Assembly: GCF_017377395.1 (NCBI RefSeq)
Contig: NZ_CP061800.1
Coordinates: 2,852,001-2,916,000, forward strand
Reading direction: 5' to 3'
DNA length: 64,000 bases
From: Desulfonema magnum
Lineage (GTDB): Bacteria; Desulfobacterota; Desulfobacteria; Desulfobacterales; 4be13
Part shown: piece after piece, positions 28,165-37,169 of the stretch
How positions within the stretch are numbered: position 1 is the stretch's first letter
Layout: the number at the start of each line of letters is the position of its first letter
The notes under the pieces: model-generated
What the model saw: only the letters and a program-made list of their open reading frames with translations
The model's database searches: none
Told to the model about the DNA's origin: nothing
Position numbers and translations under genes: made by a program

Positions 28165-28920
28165 ATGCAAAGAAAACTAAAATTCAGTGTTGTAATGGCT
28201 TGTGTCATCGCGGCAGCTATCTCTTTTCATATTTTCGGGGGACCGGCCATTGCCCAGACCCTTGATATCGGGAGCATGTACAAACCCCCTCTTTCAAATG
28301 AGAAAGGGACAGGCATGATAGACCTGATCATCAAAGAGGTTTTCTCCAGAATAGGGATAAAGGTTGAAATTATTCTGGTAGCAAGCACTCATGCTTTGGC
28401 AAAAGCCAATAAAGGGCTTTACGACGGAGATATTATGCGGGTCGGAGGGGCAAGCCGGAATTATCCCAATCTCATTCAGGTTCCTGAAACAATATATGAC
28501 TTTGATTTTGTCGCATTCAGCAAAAACCTGAATATTCCCTTGACCGACTGGGAGGGGTTGAAACCTTACAGAGTTGCTGTTCCGGCAGGATGGGTTGAGA
28601 CAGACAATCATGTGACTGAGGAAAACACAAAAACCCTGGTCAGACTTGGCAGCCCTTTCAAGCTGTTTAATACCCTGAAGAAAAATAAAACAGACCTTAT
28701 TATCTACGAGCGTTTAATGGGATATGAACTTATCAAAGAGCTTGGCCTGTCAGATATCCATGTTCTTGAGCCTCCGCTTTCAAGCAAGAAGATGTACTTG
28801 TATCTGCACAAGAAGCATAAGGACTTAGTACCCAGGGCGGCTGAAGCCACAAGAGCAATGAAACAGGACGGAACCTTTCAAAAAATTGTTGATAAAACCC
28901 TGAGTAACTATTCAAAATAG
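28165..28920 (+). CDS. Periplasmic solute-binding protein, SBP_bac_3-like
   Basis: 251 residues; GGGAGGATAAC before ATG. Signal peptide ending PAIAQ (about residue 31). The body is a two-lobed type-II binding fold: LDIGSMYKPPLSNEKGTGMIDLIIKEVFSRIGI, then DGDIMRVGGASRNYPNLIQVPETIYDFDFVAFSK and KPYRVAVPAGWVETDN. It binds a small amino-acid-like ligand, identity unknown. No permease or ATPase is adjacent; it is flanked by chemoreceptors, so it may present ligand to one of them or serve a distant transporter. Confidence 0.82.
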   Translation: MQRKLKFSVVMACVIAAAISFHIFGGPAIAQTLDIGSMYKPPLSNEKGTGMIDLIIKEVFSRIGIKVEIILVASTHALAKANKGLYDGDIMRVGGASRNYPNLIQVPETIYDFDFVAFSKNLNIPLTDWEGLKPYRVAVPAGWVETDNHVTEENTKTLVRLGSPFKLFNTLKKNKTDLIIYERLMGYELIKELGLSDIHVLEPPLSSKKMYLYLHKKHKDLVPRAAEATRAMKQDGTFQKIVDKTLSNYSK

Positions 28921-28945
28921 GTATCGGGGACCAAAAAAGTTCGTA

Positions 28946-29092
28946 AGTACCTAACCATAAATTTTTAATATCTGCCTGTGAAAGAAACCCGGCTTTTTTT
29001 TCCGGAATGATGTGTCTCGGATAAAGAAAAAACCCGCTTTTCTCCGCACTTCGCGTAAAAAAAGATGTATAAAAAACTTTTGCTCAGGTACT
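28946..29092. repeat. Family B element, copy 2 (TA duplication)
   Basis: Ends AGTACCTAACCATAA and, inverted, AGTACCTGAGC; TA on both sides (28944-28945 and 29093-29094). Same inner AAACCCGG pair and TTCGCG...AAAAAGATGTATAAAAAAC text as copy 1. It abuts, and probably split the edge of, a family C repeat. Confidence 0.75.
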
Positions 29093-29093
29093 T

Positions 29094-29200
29094 AGGGATT
29101 TCCCCAAAAATAAAATACCCACCTTGTGCGGTGGGTTGCGCTTCGCTTCACCCACCCTACATTTTTTGTATCGGGTATATTATTTATTTCGTGTTCCCTT
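29094..29200. repeat. Family C repeat, copy 1
   Basis: AGGGATTTCCCC...GTTCCCT. About 99 of the first 99 bases are identical to 58996-59094, 30 kb away. Contains a GGTGGGT/ACCCACC hairpin around TGCGCTTCGC. Confidence 0.85.
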
Positions 29201-29201
29201 A

Positions 29202-29266
29202 TTTCCGCGTTCAGGCGGCTTTTCGTACCCGGAAAACTTCTGTTTTCACTCAGGCCGCCTGAACGC
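29202..29266. repeat. Imperfect long hairpin GCGTTCAGGCGGC
   Basis: CCGCGTTCAGGCGGCTTTTCGTACCCGG-type arm and GCCGCCTGAACGCGG pair over 15 bp, just upstream of the solute-binding gene at 29298. A related hairpin (CCGCCTGAAGGCGG) is at 52363. Confidence 0.6.
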
Positions 29267-29297
29267 GGACCTACGAACTTTGTAAGGAGGACAGATA

Positions 29298-30521
29298 ATG
29301 AAAACAAAAAGTTTTGTACGTTTGGCAGGTTTTTGGGCTATTGTTCTATGTCTGGCATTGGCTGTTATGTCTGGAAAGTCTCAGGCTGAACAAGAGAAAC
29401 TCATAAAGATTGGGATACTTGGCCCTTTAAAATCTCCGGCAGGAAAGGGAATCCGCTGGGCTGCGGAGATGGCGGCTGAGGAAATCAATGCTCAGGGAGG
29501 AATTCTTGGAAAACAGATAAAATTATTTTTTTCAGACAGTAAATACAGACCAGAGATAGGCGCATATGGATACACAAAGCTTGTAAAACAGGATAAGGCT
29601 ATCGCCGTGATCGGTTCAGCTTCCAGCAGTGTTTCGCTTGCCGTGATGGAACAAATGCGGCGTTACAAAGTGCCTTTTTTGCCCACTGGCGCGGCAAGCC
29701 CTGAGATCACTGATAAGGTGAGTGCAGATTACGACAAATACAAATATCTTTTCAGAGTATGCCATAGTTCTCTTGAAATGTCTTATTTTACTACATATTG
29801 GCTTATTAACGGATTTGCCAAAACTCGCAACCTGAAAAGCGCCGCCCTGATGATCGAAAATGCCGTATGGACAGGCCCTATCGCTAAAAAATGGGAAAAA
29901 AGTCTCAGAGAAGCGGGAATAGAAATTCCGGTATTTGAATATTTTGATGAAAAAACCACGGACCTTACGCCGATTCTTTCCAAAATCATAAATAGTAACG
30001 CTGAAGTGATATGTGTGTTATCTTCGCATGTGAATGCGGCCGTTTACGTTAATCTGTGGGCGAATATGAAAGGGCCGATCATGATGGGTATCACAGCTTC
30101 AAGTTCTACAATATGGGAATCCACCCGCGGAAAAGCATTAAGTCTGATTGATATGCTTTATCCGGGGATTATCGGCTTAACTTCCCACGATAAGCCGTTT
30201 TGCGAAAAATATGTAAAAAAATATAAAATAACACCGGAATATACATCCCCTTACACATATGACGCCATGTATATCCTTAAATCAGCCGTTGAAAAAGCAA
30301 CGTCCGCGGAACCGGCGGCGATTTTAAAGACACTGGAAAATACAGACTGTAATGGCGTGATGGGCAGATGGGTTTTTGACAAAGCATCTCATCATCCTAA
30401 ATTCGGGCCGGGATATCGTCAATTAATGATGGTACAATGGCAGGTTCCGGGAAAGCTGTGCATTATCTGGCCTGAAAATATAAAGAACTGTGATTTTATT
30501 CTTCCTCCGTGGTATGAGTAA
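29298..30521 (+). CDS. Type-I periplasmic binding protein, LivK/Peripla_BP_6-like
   Basis: 407 residues; TAAGGAGG at the start. Signal peptide ending SQAEQ (about residue 32). IKIGILGPLKSPAGKGIRWAAEMAAEEINAQGGILGKQIKLFFSDSKYRPEIGA is the typical opening of branched-chain amino-acid-type receptors, followed by AVIGSASSSVSLAVMEQMRRYKVPFLPTGAASPEIT. Ligand unknown. No liv permease or ATPase genes are beside it; the next gene is a chemoreceptor, which points to a sensing use. Confidence 0.9.
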   Translation: MKTKSFVRLAGFWAIVLCLALAVMSGKSQAEQEKLIKIGILGPLKSPAGKGIRWAAEMAAEEINAQGGILGKQIKLFFSDSKYRPEIGAYGYTKLVKQDKAIAVIGSASSSVSLAVMEQMRRYKVPFLPTGAASPEITDKVSADYDKYKYLFRVCHSSLEMSYFTTYWLINGFAKTRNLKSAALMIENAVWTGPIAKKWEKSLREAGIEIPVFEYFDEKTTDLTPILSKIINSNAEVICVLSSHVNAAVYVNLWANMKGPIMMGITASSSTIWESTRGKALSLIDMLYPGIIGLTSHDKPFCEKYVKKYKITPEYTSPYTYDAMYILKSAVEKATSAEPAAILKTLENTDCNGVMGRWVFDKASHHPKFGPGYRQLMMVQWQVPGKLCIIWPENIKNCDFILPPWYE

Positions 30522-30727
30522 CGTTTTTACTGGGAGGCGTAATTATGTTGCCACTTATTCCGGATGCGAAAAATGATTTTCACCTTCCGAATAACTGAAT
30601 GTGCTTACTCCTGACCGCCGCAATTTTACATATCCGATTTCTGAGTTCTTGCTAAAATGTAAGTTCAGCATACCTTTTAACACTCAGACGGAACAACGTC
30701 GGCCAGAAGAAGGAGGAAAAAAATAAA

Positions 30728-33304
30728 ATGCTCAAAAACATAAAACTCAGAACCAAACTTCTGGCAGCCTTTTTGGCGGTAGGTCTCATTCCGTTTATAA
30801 CTGTTGGAATCATAGCATTTGTTAATTCTCAAAAGGCGCTGTCCGACCAGGCTTTTAGCAAACTTGAGAGTGTCAGAGAGCTTAAAAAGGCCCAGATTGA
30901 GGATCTTTTCAGCGAGCGCAAAGTTGATATGGATGTTCTCATTAAAACAGTGGCAACACTCAGGCAGGCAGCTTTTGAGAAACTGAGAACTGTCGAGGAG
31001 ATCAAAAAGGCCCAGGTGGAGGAATATTTTAAAAAATGTCTGAGTGATATAAGGGTCATATCCAGGAATGCCACAATTGCCGAGGCATTGGACAGTTTTG
31101 CTTATGCAATTGACGAACATGGTCGTCTCAATGAAAATTTATATCAGTTTCTTGAAGAAGAAAAATACGGAAGTTCCCTGAAACAGTTTAAGCATGAATA
31201 CGGCTATTATGATCTGTTACTTATCACAAAGGATGGAAATGTTGCTTATACCTTAAATAAAGAATCTGATCTGGGACAGAATCTGATCAGCGGTCACTTA
31301 AAAGACAGTGTTCTCGGAAGATGTTTCCGGAACGGGCTGAAGGGTCTGTCCGTACAGGATTTTGAGCTGTATCCTCCTTCTGACAATCAGTATATTTCCT
31401 GTATTTCAGCCCCGGTTTTACAACACGGAGACACGATGGGGGTGATCGCTCTCAAATTAAACAAAGATGCTCTCAATACAATCGTCCGACGGCGTAAGGG
31501 GATGGGAAAGACAGGGGAAACTTATCTTGTGGGCAAATGGGAGAACAGAATCAGCTACCGAACTGACCGGATACTCAGAAAAGGAAAAATGGGTGAGGCA
31601 AAATCAGACAATGATGCTGATAAGGCGTTCTCCGGTGAAACCGGGTCAGAGATCAAAATCGGCAGTGCCGGAAAAATGGAGATCATCAGCTATGCTCCGC
31701 TGGAGATTCCCGGACTGAACTGGGCCATACTCACCACAATGCGCCTGGAAGAAGTCATCGCTCCCAAATTTGAAGGGGAAGATGAAGATTATTTTGCCAG
31801 CTATATCAGAGACGACGGATACGCTGATCTTTTTCTGATTCATCCCAAAGGGCATATCTTTTATTCGGCTGTCCATGAATCAGATTATGATACAAATATC
31901 CTTAACGGCAAATATTCTGATACGGGACTGGGCAGGCTGGTTCGGCAGGTATCAGAGACCCGAACATTCGGGTTTGCCGATATTCAGCCTTATCCTCCTT
32001 CTGGCGGAAAACCGTCAGCCTTTATGGCCTGTCCCGTAATTCACAACAGTGAAATTAACATGGTGGTCGCGTTACAGATTCCCGTTGACGTCATTAACGA
32101 TGTTATGCAGGAACGCTCCGGCATGGGAAGAACTGGCGAAGCTTATCTGGTGGGACCTGACAAACTTATGCGTTCAGATTCCTATTCAGAACCGGAAAAC
32201 TATTCTGTGAATGCTTCTTTTGCCCATCCGGAAAAAGGAAGCGTTGACACGAAAGCAGTTCAGGAGGCACTGGATAAAAAAACAGGCCGGGACATCATCA
32301 AAAATTATATTGGCAGAGAAGTTCTCTCTGCTTATACGCCGCTGAAGGTATGGGATACAACGTGGTCGCTGATTGTTGAGATTAGGACGGAAGAAGCTTT
32401 TGTTTCATTAAGAGAACTTAAATTGCTGATGAATGCGGTGGTAATAATTGTCGTTCTGTTTATTTTTGTGTTTACTGTTTTGCTTGCCCGATATATTATC
32501 AAACCTGTCAACCAGGTGATTACCGGTCTTGCAAAAAGTTCGTATCAGGTAGCCTTTGCCGCGAGTGAGGTTTCCGCAAACAGTCATATACAGTCCGAAA
32601 ATGCCTCGGACCAGGCAGCAGCCGTGGAGGAAACTTCGGCTTCTTTGGAAGAGATGAGTGCTATGAGCCGGGAGACTTCGAAACTTAGCCTGGGGGCAAA
32701 GCAATTGATGAATGAGAATATAGAAAAGTCAGGGCGGTCATTAAAAGCCCTTATTGAGCTGACAAGGAAAATGACTCAGATTGAGGCGGACAGCGGGCAG
32801 ATGGGACAGATTATAAAAAACATTGATGAGATTGCTTTTCAGACCAATCTTCTGGCGTTGAATGCGGCAATAGAAGCGGCTCGGGCCGGAGAAGCAGGAG
32901 CTGGATTTGCGGTTGTGGCTGACGAAGTGAGAACCCTGGCCCTTAGGACAACAGAAGCCGCTAAAAACACTCAGGTGTTGTTAGAGTCTGCTGTGGGACG
33001 GGTCAGTCAGGCAACGCGTTCAATCAGGGATATTAATAAAGATTTTGAAGGGATTATTGAGTCCGCAACCACAATGGGCGAGAAAACAGCCGCTATTACC
33101 GAGGCAAGCAGGGAAGTAAGCAGGGGGATTGAACAGATCAGCCTGTCTTCAAGCGACATAGAAAAAGTAACCCAGCAGGTTGCAGCCAGTTCTGAGGCGT
33201 CCGCGGCCGTGTCCGAGAAACTCGCAGCCCAGGCAGAGGTGATGAAAGCATTTGTAAATGAACTCGAGGAGCTTGTGGAGGGAATATTGAGAATTGAGAA
33301 TTGA
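30728..33304 (+). CDS. Methyl-accepting chemotaxis protein with a duplicated extracytoplasmic sensor
   Basis: 858 residues; AAGGAGG before ATG. TM1 about 8-30. A helical pair of repeats (AFSKLESVRELKKAQIEDLF, AFEKLRTVEEIKKAQVEEYF) leads to two homologous Cache-like modules: the first YYDLLLITKDGNVAYT...ESDLGQN with GMGKTGETYLVG, the second YADLFLIHPKGHIFYS...ESDYDTN with GMGRTGEAYLVG. TM2 about 565-590. Little or no HAMP separates it from the signalling domain (tip [39 protein letters not shown]). The stop codon falls inside a GAATTGA heptamer array, so the C-terminus RIEN may be repeat-derived. Confidence 0.95.
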   Translation: MLKNIKLRTKLLAAFLAVGLIPFITVGIIAFVNSQKALSDQAFSKLESVRELKKAQIEDLFSERKVDMDVLIKTVATLRQAAFEKLRTVEEIKKAQVEEYFKKCLSDIRVISRNATIAEALDSFAYAIDEHGRLNENLYQFLEEEKYGSSLKQFKHEYGYYDLLLITKDGNVAYTLNKESDLGQNLISGHLKDSVLGRCFRNGLKGLSVQDFELYPPSDNQYISCISAPVLQHGDTMGVIALKLNKDALNTIVRRRKGMGKTGETYLVGKWENRISYRTDRILRKGKMGEAKSDNDADKAFSGETGSEIKIGSAGKMEIISYAPLEIPGLNWAILTTMRLEEVIAPKFEGEDEDYFASYIRDDGYADLFLIHPKGHIFYSAVHESDYDTNILNGKYSDTGLGRLVRQVSETRTFGFADIQPYPPSGGKPSAFMACPVIHNSEINMVVALQIPVDVINDVMQERSGMGRTGEAYLVGPDKLMRSDSYSEPENYSVNASFAHPEKGSVDTKAVQEALDKKTGRDIIKNYIGREVLSAYTPLKVWDTTWSLIVEIRTEEAFVSLRELKLLMNAVVIIVVLFIFVFTVLLARYIIKPVNQVITGLAKSSYQVAFAASEVSANSHIQSENASDQAAAVEETSASLEEMSAMSRETSKLSLGAKQLMNENIEKSGRSLKALIELTRKMTQIEADSGQMGQIIKNIDEIAFQTNLLALNAAIEAARAGEAGAGFAVVADEVRTLALRTTEAAKNTQVLLESAVGRVSQATRSIRDINKDFEGIIESATTMGEKTAAITEASREVSRGIEQISLSSSDIEKVTQQVAASSEASAAVSEKLAAQAEVMKAFVNELEELVEGILRIEN

Positions 33305-33312
33305 GAATTGAA
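33283..33312. repeat. Heptameric array (GAATTGA)n across the receptor stop codon
   Basis: Three units of GAATTGA; the in-frame TGA at 33302-33304 lies within it. Confidence 0.7.
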
Positions 33313-33368
33313 AAGCACCGGGTGAAAATTTTTGGCAAAGGGTTTTTTCCGCCTGTGAAAAAAAACGC

Positions 33369-33396
33369 TTGACATCTAAAATGCAATAGTATAAAA
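33369..33396 (+). promoter_or_regulatory. Promoter of a candidate small RNA
   Basis: TTGACA at 33369-33374 and TATAAA at 33390-33395 (15-base spacer; TAAAAG two bases on gives 17). It is downstream of the receptor stop and upstream of a strong terminator, with no reading frame between. Confidence 0.5.
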
Positions 33397-33401
33397 GTTT
33401 T

Positions 33402-33580
33402 TAAAAATTAATTTGAAAAGGAAAGGTTTTTTCAGTGACACAGATTTTTGCAGACAACTTTTGGTATTTTAGCTACTATTATTTTACCAGCACTGGTCTG
33501 TCTGGGGGTCGCTGAACTTTACCAAAACATCATAAAGCGATAAAAGCCGTGGGCAGACTGAAGCCCACGGCTTTTTTTTA
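33402..33580 (+). ncRNA. Candidate small RNA, about 180 nt
   Basis: Bounded by a promoter-like site and a textbook terminator, with no credible open frame. Internal complementarity includes TTTGGTA (33461 region) with TACCAAA (33520 region) and GCAGACA with TGTCTGG. No known RNA family recognised. Function unknown. Confidence 0.4.
33543..33580 (+). terminator. Strong rho-independent terminator
   Basis: AGCCGTGGGC and GCCCACGGCT form a perfect 10-bp stem around an 8-base loop, followed by eight T. Confidence 0.9.
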
Positions 33581-33587
33581 TTCAAGA

Positions 33588-33626
33588 AAAAGGTCGTGGA
33601 GAAAAAAACTTCACGACCTTTTTTTG
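33588..33626 (+). terminator. Second rho-independent terminator
   Basis: AAAGGTCGTGGA with TTCACGACCTTT plus a T-run, eight bases after the first. Two in a row isolate the aromatic operon from upstream transcription. Confidence 0.8.
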
Positions 33627-33631
33627 TTTTT

Positions 33632-33797
33632 TTAGGTGTTAGGTGTTAGGTGTTAAGTGTTAAGTGTTAGGTGTTAAGTGTTAAGTTGTCAGCTATTAAG
33701 AAAGAACAAAGCTGAAAGTTCCGAAGACTTGTTACTTAACCAACACATAACACTGACACCTGACACTTAACACCTAACACCTAACACCTAACACTTA
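33632..33797. repeat. Facing pair of heptameric arrays (GGTGTTA)n / (TAACACC)n
   Basis: About seven units at 33632-33687 face about seven complementary units at 33741-33797 across a 53-base spacer. The RNA could form a long hairpin ending just before the aromatic operon's first ribosome site. Confidence 0.85.
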
Positions 33798-33815
33798 TTA
33801 AAAAAGAGGCACATC

Positions 33816-34613
33816 ATGACGATCTTAGGCAAACGAATTCGGATGGAACGTATTATGAACCGGAATACCGGAAGAACTGTTATCGTACCTATGGACCACG
33901 GCATTTCCGTAGGCCCCATTCCCGGTCTGACAGATATGAAAACCACCATACAAAACATTGCGGATGGCGGCGCTAACGCCATCGTGGAACACAAGGGACT
34001 TGTGGAAGAAGGTCATCGCAAGGGTGGTTCTGATATTGGTCTTATTATTCATCTCTCCGGCTCCACAAGCCTCTCGATTTATCCCAATGCCAAAACGCTT
34101 GTCTGTTCGGTTGAAGAAGCGATAAAACTCGGTGCGGACGCTGTATCCATTCATGTCAACCTCGGAAATGGTCAGGAAAAAGAAATGCTGAATGATTTCG
34201 GGAAAGTCGCTTATGAAGCCCGCACCTGGGGAATGCCGCTGCTTGCCATGATGTATCCGAGAGGAGAAAAAATCAAGGACGAGTATGATGTCAATGTGGT
34301 CAAGCACGTCGCGCGTGTGGGAAAAGAAATGGGAGCAGATATTATAAAGGTATCATACACAGGTTCCCCGGAGTCATTCAGAGAAGTCACAGAAGGATGC
34401 GCTGCCCCGGTCGTCATTGCCGGAGGTCCCAAAATGGATTCGGACAGAGATATCCTGGAGATGGTGAAAGGATCCGTTGATGCAGGCGGTGCCGGTGTCT
34501 CCATAGGTCGTAACGTATTCCAGCACAGAGACCCCAAGCGCATGGTACAGGCCATTTCAAGTATTGTGCATGAAGGCGCTACTGTGGATGAAGGATTGGA
34601 GATTTTGGGCTAG
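33816..34613 (+). CDS. 2-amino-3,7-dideoxy-D-threo-hept-6-ulosonate (ADTH) synthase
   Basis: 265 residues; GAGG seven bases before ATG. DhnA/class-I aldolase TIM barrel related to archaeal MJ0400. Recognised by [55 protein letters not shown], the Schiff-base lysine in [10 protein letters not shown] and PVVIAGGPK. With the next gene it makes 3-dehydroquinate from aspartate semialdehyde and a 6-deoxy-ketohexose phosphate, bypassing DAHP synthase and AroB. A fructose-bisphosphate aldolase role is the alternative, but the neighbour settles it. Confidence 0.9.
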   Translation: MTILGKRIRMERIMNRNTGRTVIVPMDHGISVGPIPGLTDMKTTIQNIADGGANAIVEHKGLVEEGHRKGGSDIGLIIHLSGSTSLSIYPNAKTLVCSVEEAIKLGADAVSIHVNLGNGQEKEMLNDFGKVAYEARTWGMPLLAMMYPRGEKIKDEYDVNVVKHVARVGKEMGADIIKVSYTGSPESFREVTEGCAAPVVIAGGPKMDSDRDILEMVKGSVDAGGAGVSIGRNVFQHRDPKRMVQAISSIVHEGATVDEGLEILG

Positions 34614-34806
34614 GTTTGGAATTTGTGATTTGTGATTTGTGATTTGTGATTTGGAATTTGTGATTTGTGATTTGTGATTTGTGATTTGTGATTTGTGATT
34701 TGGAATTTGGAATTTGTGATTTGGAATTTGTGATTTGAAGTTGCAGGAGATGACCAATCCCCAGTCACAAATCACAAATCCCCAATCACAAATCACAAAT
34801 CCCCAA
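34614..34806. repeat. Facing pair of heptameric arrays (GATTTGT)n / (ACAAATC)n
   Basis: About seventeen units at 34614-34739 face five or six complementary units at 34764-34803, inside the aromatic operon between its first two genes. Potential long hairpin in the mRNA. Confidence 0.88.
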
Positions 34807-34823
34807 CTCGGAGGGATAAAACC

Positions 34824-35819
34824 ATGCGAAAGATATGGATAAAGGTTGACCCGTGGGACAAGAAAATAGTGACAACAGCACTTGAAGGCGGTGCGGACGG
34901 CATCATGGTTCCACAGGGATACTCTGAAAAGGTAAAAGAACTCGGCAGGATTGAAACTATCTCCGAGGACGGTGACTTAAAACTCGGTGAAGATGTTGTT
35001 TTTTTTAATATCACCAGTGGCGAGGACGAAGAGGAGATTGTCAGGCTCAGTCAGAGCAGACAGGTTATTCTTCAGTGCAACGACTGGACCATCATTCCGT
35101 TGGAGAACCTCATCGCAAAAGGCGCGGCTGATGTTATTGCACAGGTTCAGAATCTTGAGGAGGCAGAAACAGCTTTCGGAATTCTGGAAAAAGGCGTGAA
35201 TCATATCCTGTTTCAGCCGGCCGATGCAATGGAACTGAAAAAAGCACTTTCATTGCTTCGTTCAAATGATGAGAAAACCGCCCTTGATGTAGCTGAGATT
35301 GTTGAGGTCCGTGCGGTGGGAATGGGCGACAGGGTATGCGTGGACACTTGCACTTCAATGATCCAGGGCGAGGGAATGCTAGTGGGGAACAGCAGCAGCG
35401 CCCTGTTTCTGGTTCATTCGGAAAGCGTGTCAAATCCTTATGTCTCGCCCCGGCCCTTCAGAGTCAATGCTGGCCCGGTTCATGCATATACACGGGTTCC
35501 CGGAGGAAAAACCCGGTATCTTTCCGAACTTTCAGCGGGAGACCCGGTGCTTGTCATTGATTTTAAGGGAAACACCACCGTGGGAACGGTAGGACGCATC
35601 AAGGTGGAAAAGCGTCCGTTAATGTTGATTTCCGCAGCCTATGGTGATAAAAAGATAACCACCATCCTGCAAAATGCGGAAACCATCCGGCTCACAAGCC
35701 CGGAAGGCGATCCCATGTCAGTGGTAAGTCTTAAACCCGGTGATAAAGTGCTTGTGGCTTATGAAGAAGGCGGCAGGCATTTCGGCCACAAGATAGAGGA
35801 AACCATAACGGAAAAATAA
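34824..35819 (+). CDS. 3-dehydroquinate synthase II (archaeal-type)
   Basis: 331 residues; GGAGGG before ATG. Family of MJ1249: converts ADTH to 3-dehydroquinate by oxidative deamination with NAD. Marks are IWIKVDPWDKKIVTTALEGGADGIMVP at the start, VQNLEEAETAFGILEKGVNHILF, GMGDRVCVDTCTSMIQGEGMLVGNSSSALFLVHSES and VNAGPVHAYTRVPGGKTRYLSEL. Cytosolic. Six bases separate it from pheA, so the two are co-transcribed. Confidence 0.95.
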   Translation: MRKIWIKVDPWDKKIVTTALEGGADGIMVPQGYSEKVKELGRIETISEDGDLKLGEDVVFFNITSGEDEEEIVRLSQSRQVILQCNDWTIIPLENLIAKGAADVIAQVQNLEEAETAFGILEKGVNHILFQPADAMELKKALSLLRSNDEKTALDVAEIVEVRAVGMGDRVCVDTCTSMIQGEGMLVGNSSSALFLVHSESVSNPYVSPRPFRVNAGPVHAYTRVPGGKTRYLSELSAGDPVLVIDFKGNTTVGTVGRIKVEKRPLMLISAAYGDKKITTILQNAETIRLTSPEGDPMSVVSLKPGDKVLVAYEEGGRHFGHKIEETITEK

Positions 35820-35825
35820 GATATC

Positions 35826-36947
35826 ATGGAACACCCTGAAAATACACAAAAAGAAAAAGCTTCCGATGACTCGGAGTGGCGTATTGATTTGCTTAGGAAC
35901 ACCATTGATGAGATTGACGAAAAACTTGTCCGTCTCATCAATGAACGCCTGGAAGTGGCGTTGGAAATCGGGAGAGCCAAGGCCCAAAAAGGGGCCCAGG
36001 TTTTGGACAGCGCGCGGGAGTATCGTGTTTTAAAACGCGTTGAAGACTTAAACAACGGGCCTATCAGCAAAGATGCGCTGCACCAGGTGTTTAAGCAGAT
36101 CATGGCTGCATCTCGTGAAATTCAGAAACCACACCGGGTCGCGTACCTGGGGCCTGAGGCGACATTCACGCATATTGCCGCGATGAAGCACTTTGGGCGC
36201 ACAGTTTCCTTTGTTTCGCAGCCGAGCATTCGCGATGCATTCAACGAGGTGGAAAAAGGATCATGCCATTACGGGGTTGTGCCGGTGGAGAATTCCATTG
36301 AGGGGGCAATCAATCATACATTGGATATGTTTTTTGAATCAGAACTTAAAATTTGCGCTGAGAAATATCAGACCATCTCCCATGATCTCCTGTCCAAAAC
36401 TGGCACATTAAATGACATTCGGAAGATTTATTCTCATCAGCAGGGGTTTGCCAAGTGCCGAAGCTGGTTACAGAAATATTTGCCGGAAGTCGCGCTTGAG
36501 GAATGCGGCAGCACGGCATCTGCATTGCAGAAGACGCTCCAAACCCCGGACGCGGCTGCGATTGCCAGCAATGAAGCCGCACATCTGTATGATCTCAATG
36601 TTGTCGCGTCCAGAATTGAGGACGCTGTGAGAAACACCACCCGGTTTCTGATCATCGGACGGGATGATGTTCCCCGGACAGGCAGGGATAAAACTTCTGT
36701 CATGTTTGTGACACCGCATGTGCCGGGCGCGTTGTTCGAGGTTTTAAAACCCATGGCAGATTACAGTGTCAATATGGTGAAACTGGAATCCCGCCCCACC
36801 AAACACGAAAACTGGAGTTATTTTTTCTTTGTTGATATTGAAGGGCATATCGAAGATTCCAATGTAAAAGAAACTGTTGAAAAAATGAGAGAGATTTGCC
36901 TGTATATGAAGTTCCTGGGGTCATATCCGAGGGCTATTGAGGGGTGA
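35826..36947 (+). CDS. pheA: Bifunctional chorismate mutase / prephenate dehydratase
   Basis: 373 residues. The AroQ chorismate mutase covers about 18-100 (LLRNTIDEIDEKLVRLINERLEVALEIGRAK), the dehydratase about 105-280 (VAYLGPEATFTHIAA, GVVPVENSIEGAINHTLD, and NTTRFLIIG with the TRF triad), and the ACT regulatory domain about 295-370 with the ESRP motif (KLESRPTKHENWSYFFFVDIEGH) used for phenylalanine feedback. Makes phenylpyruvate from chorismate. Its ribosome site is weak, consistent with coupling to the gene six bases upstream. Confidence 0.96.
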   Translation: MEHPENTQKEKASDDSEWRIDLLRNTIDEIDEKLVRLINERLEVALEIGRAKAQKGAQVLDSAREYRVLKRVEDLNNGPISKDALHQVFKQIMAASREIQKPHRVAYLGPEATFTHIAAMKHFGRTVSFVSQPSIRDAFNEVEKGSCHYGVVPVENSIEGAINHTLDMFFESELKICAEKYQTISHDLLSKTGTLNDIRKIYSHQQGFAKCRSWLQKYLPEVALEECGSTASALQKTLQTPDAAAIASNEAAHLYDLNVVASRIEDAVRNTTRFLIIGRDDVPRTGRDKTSVMFVTPHVPGALFEVLKPMADYSVNMVKLESRPTKHENWSYFFFVDIEGHIEDSNVKETVEKMREICLYMKFLGSYPRAIEG

Positions 36948-36972
36948 GGGGGGAGAGGCGAGGGGCGAGAGG

Positions 36973-37126
36973 TGGGGTGATGAAAATGTTTCCAAGGCTC
37001 TGAAAAAGCTGATCCCGTTTTTGTTCCCCTCATTTTTTAACTGCCTGATTTTTAAGTCATAAAAAATTTACGGAATAAAAATGGGATCGCAATTGTCAGC
37101 CCGGTTTGTGACATTTTCATCACCCC
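36973..37126. repeat. Small palindromic element between pheA and aroE
   Basis: TGGGGTGATGAAAATGT and its complement form the ends; a second inner pair is ATCCCGTTTTTGTTCC / GGAATAAAAATGGGAT. GGCGAGAGGT occurs on both sides, suggesting a target duplication of about 9 bp. It sits in the operon without breaking a gene. Confidence 0.75.
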
Positions 37127-37169
37127 AGGCGAGAGGTGAGGGATCAGAAGTGAAAAGAGAGTTTATATT

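Noticed and set aside
33402..33580. 6S RNA as identity of the candidate small RNA
   Set aside because: Size is similar, but the 5' and 3' ends are not complementary and no large central bubble can be drawn.
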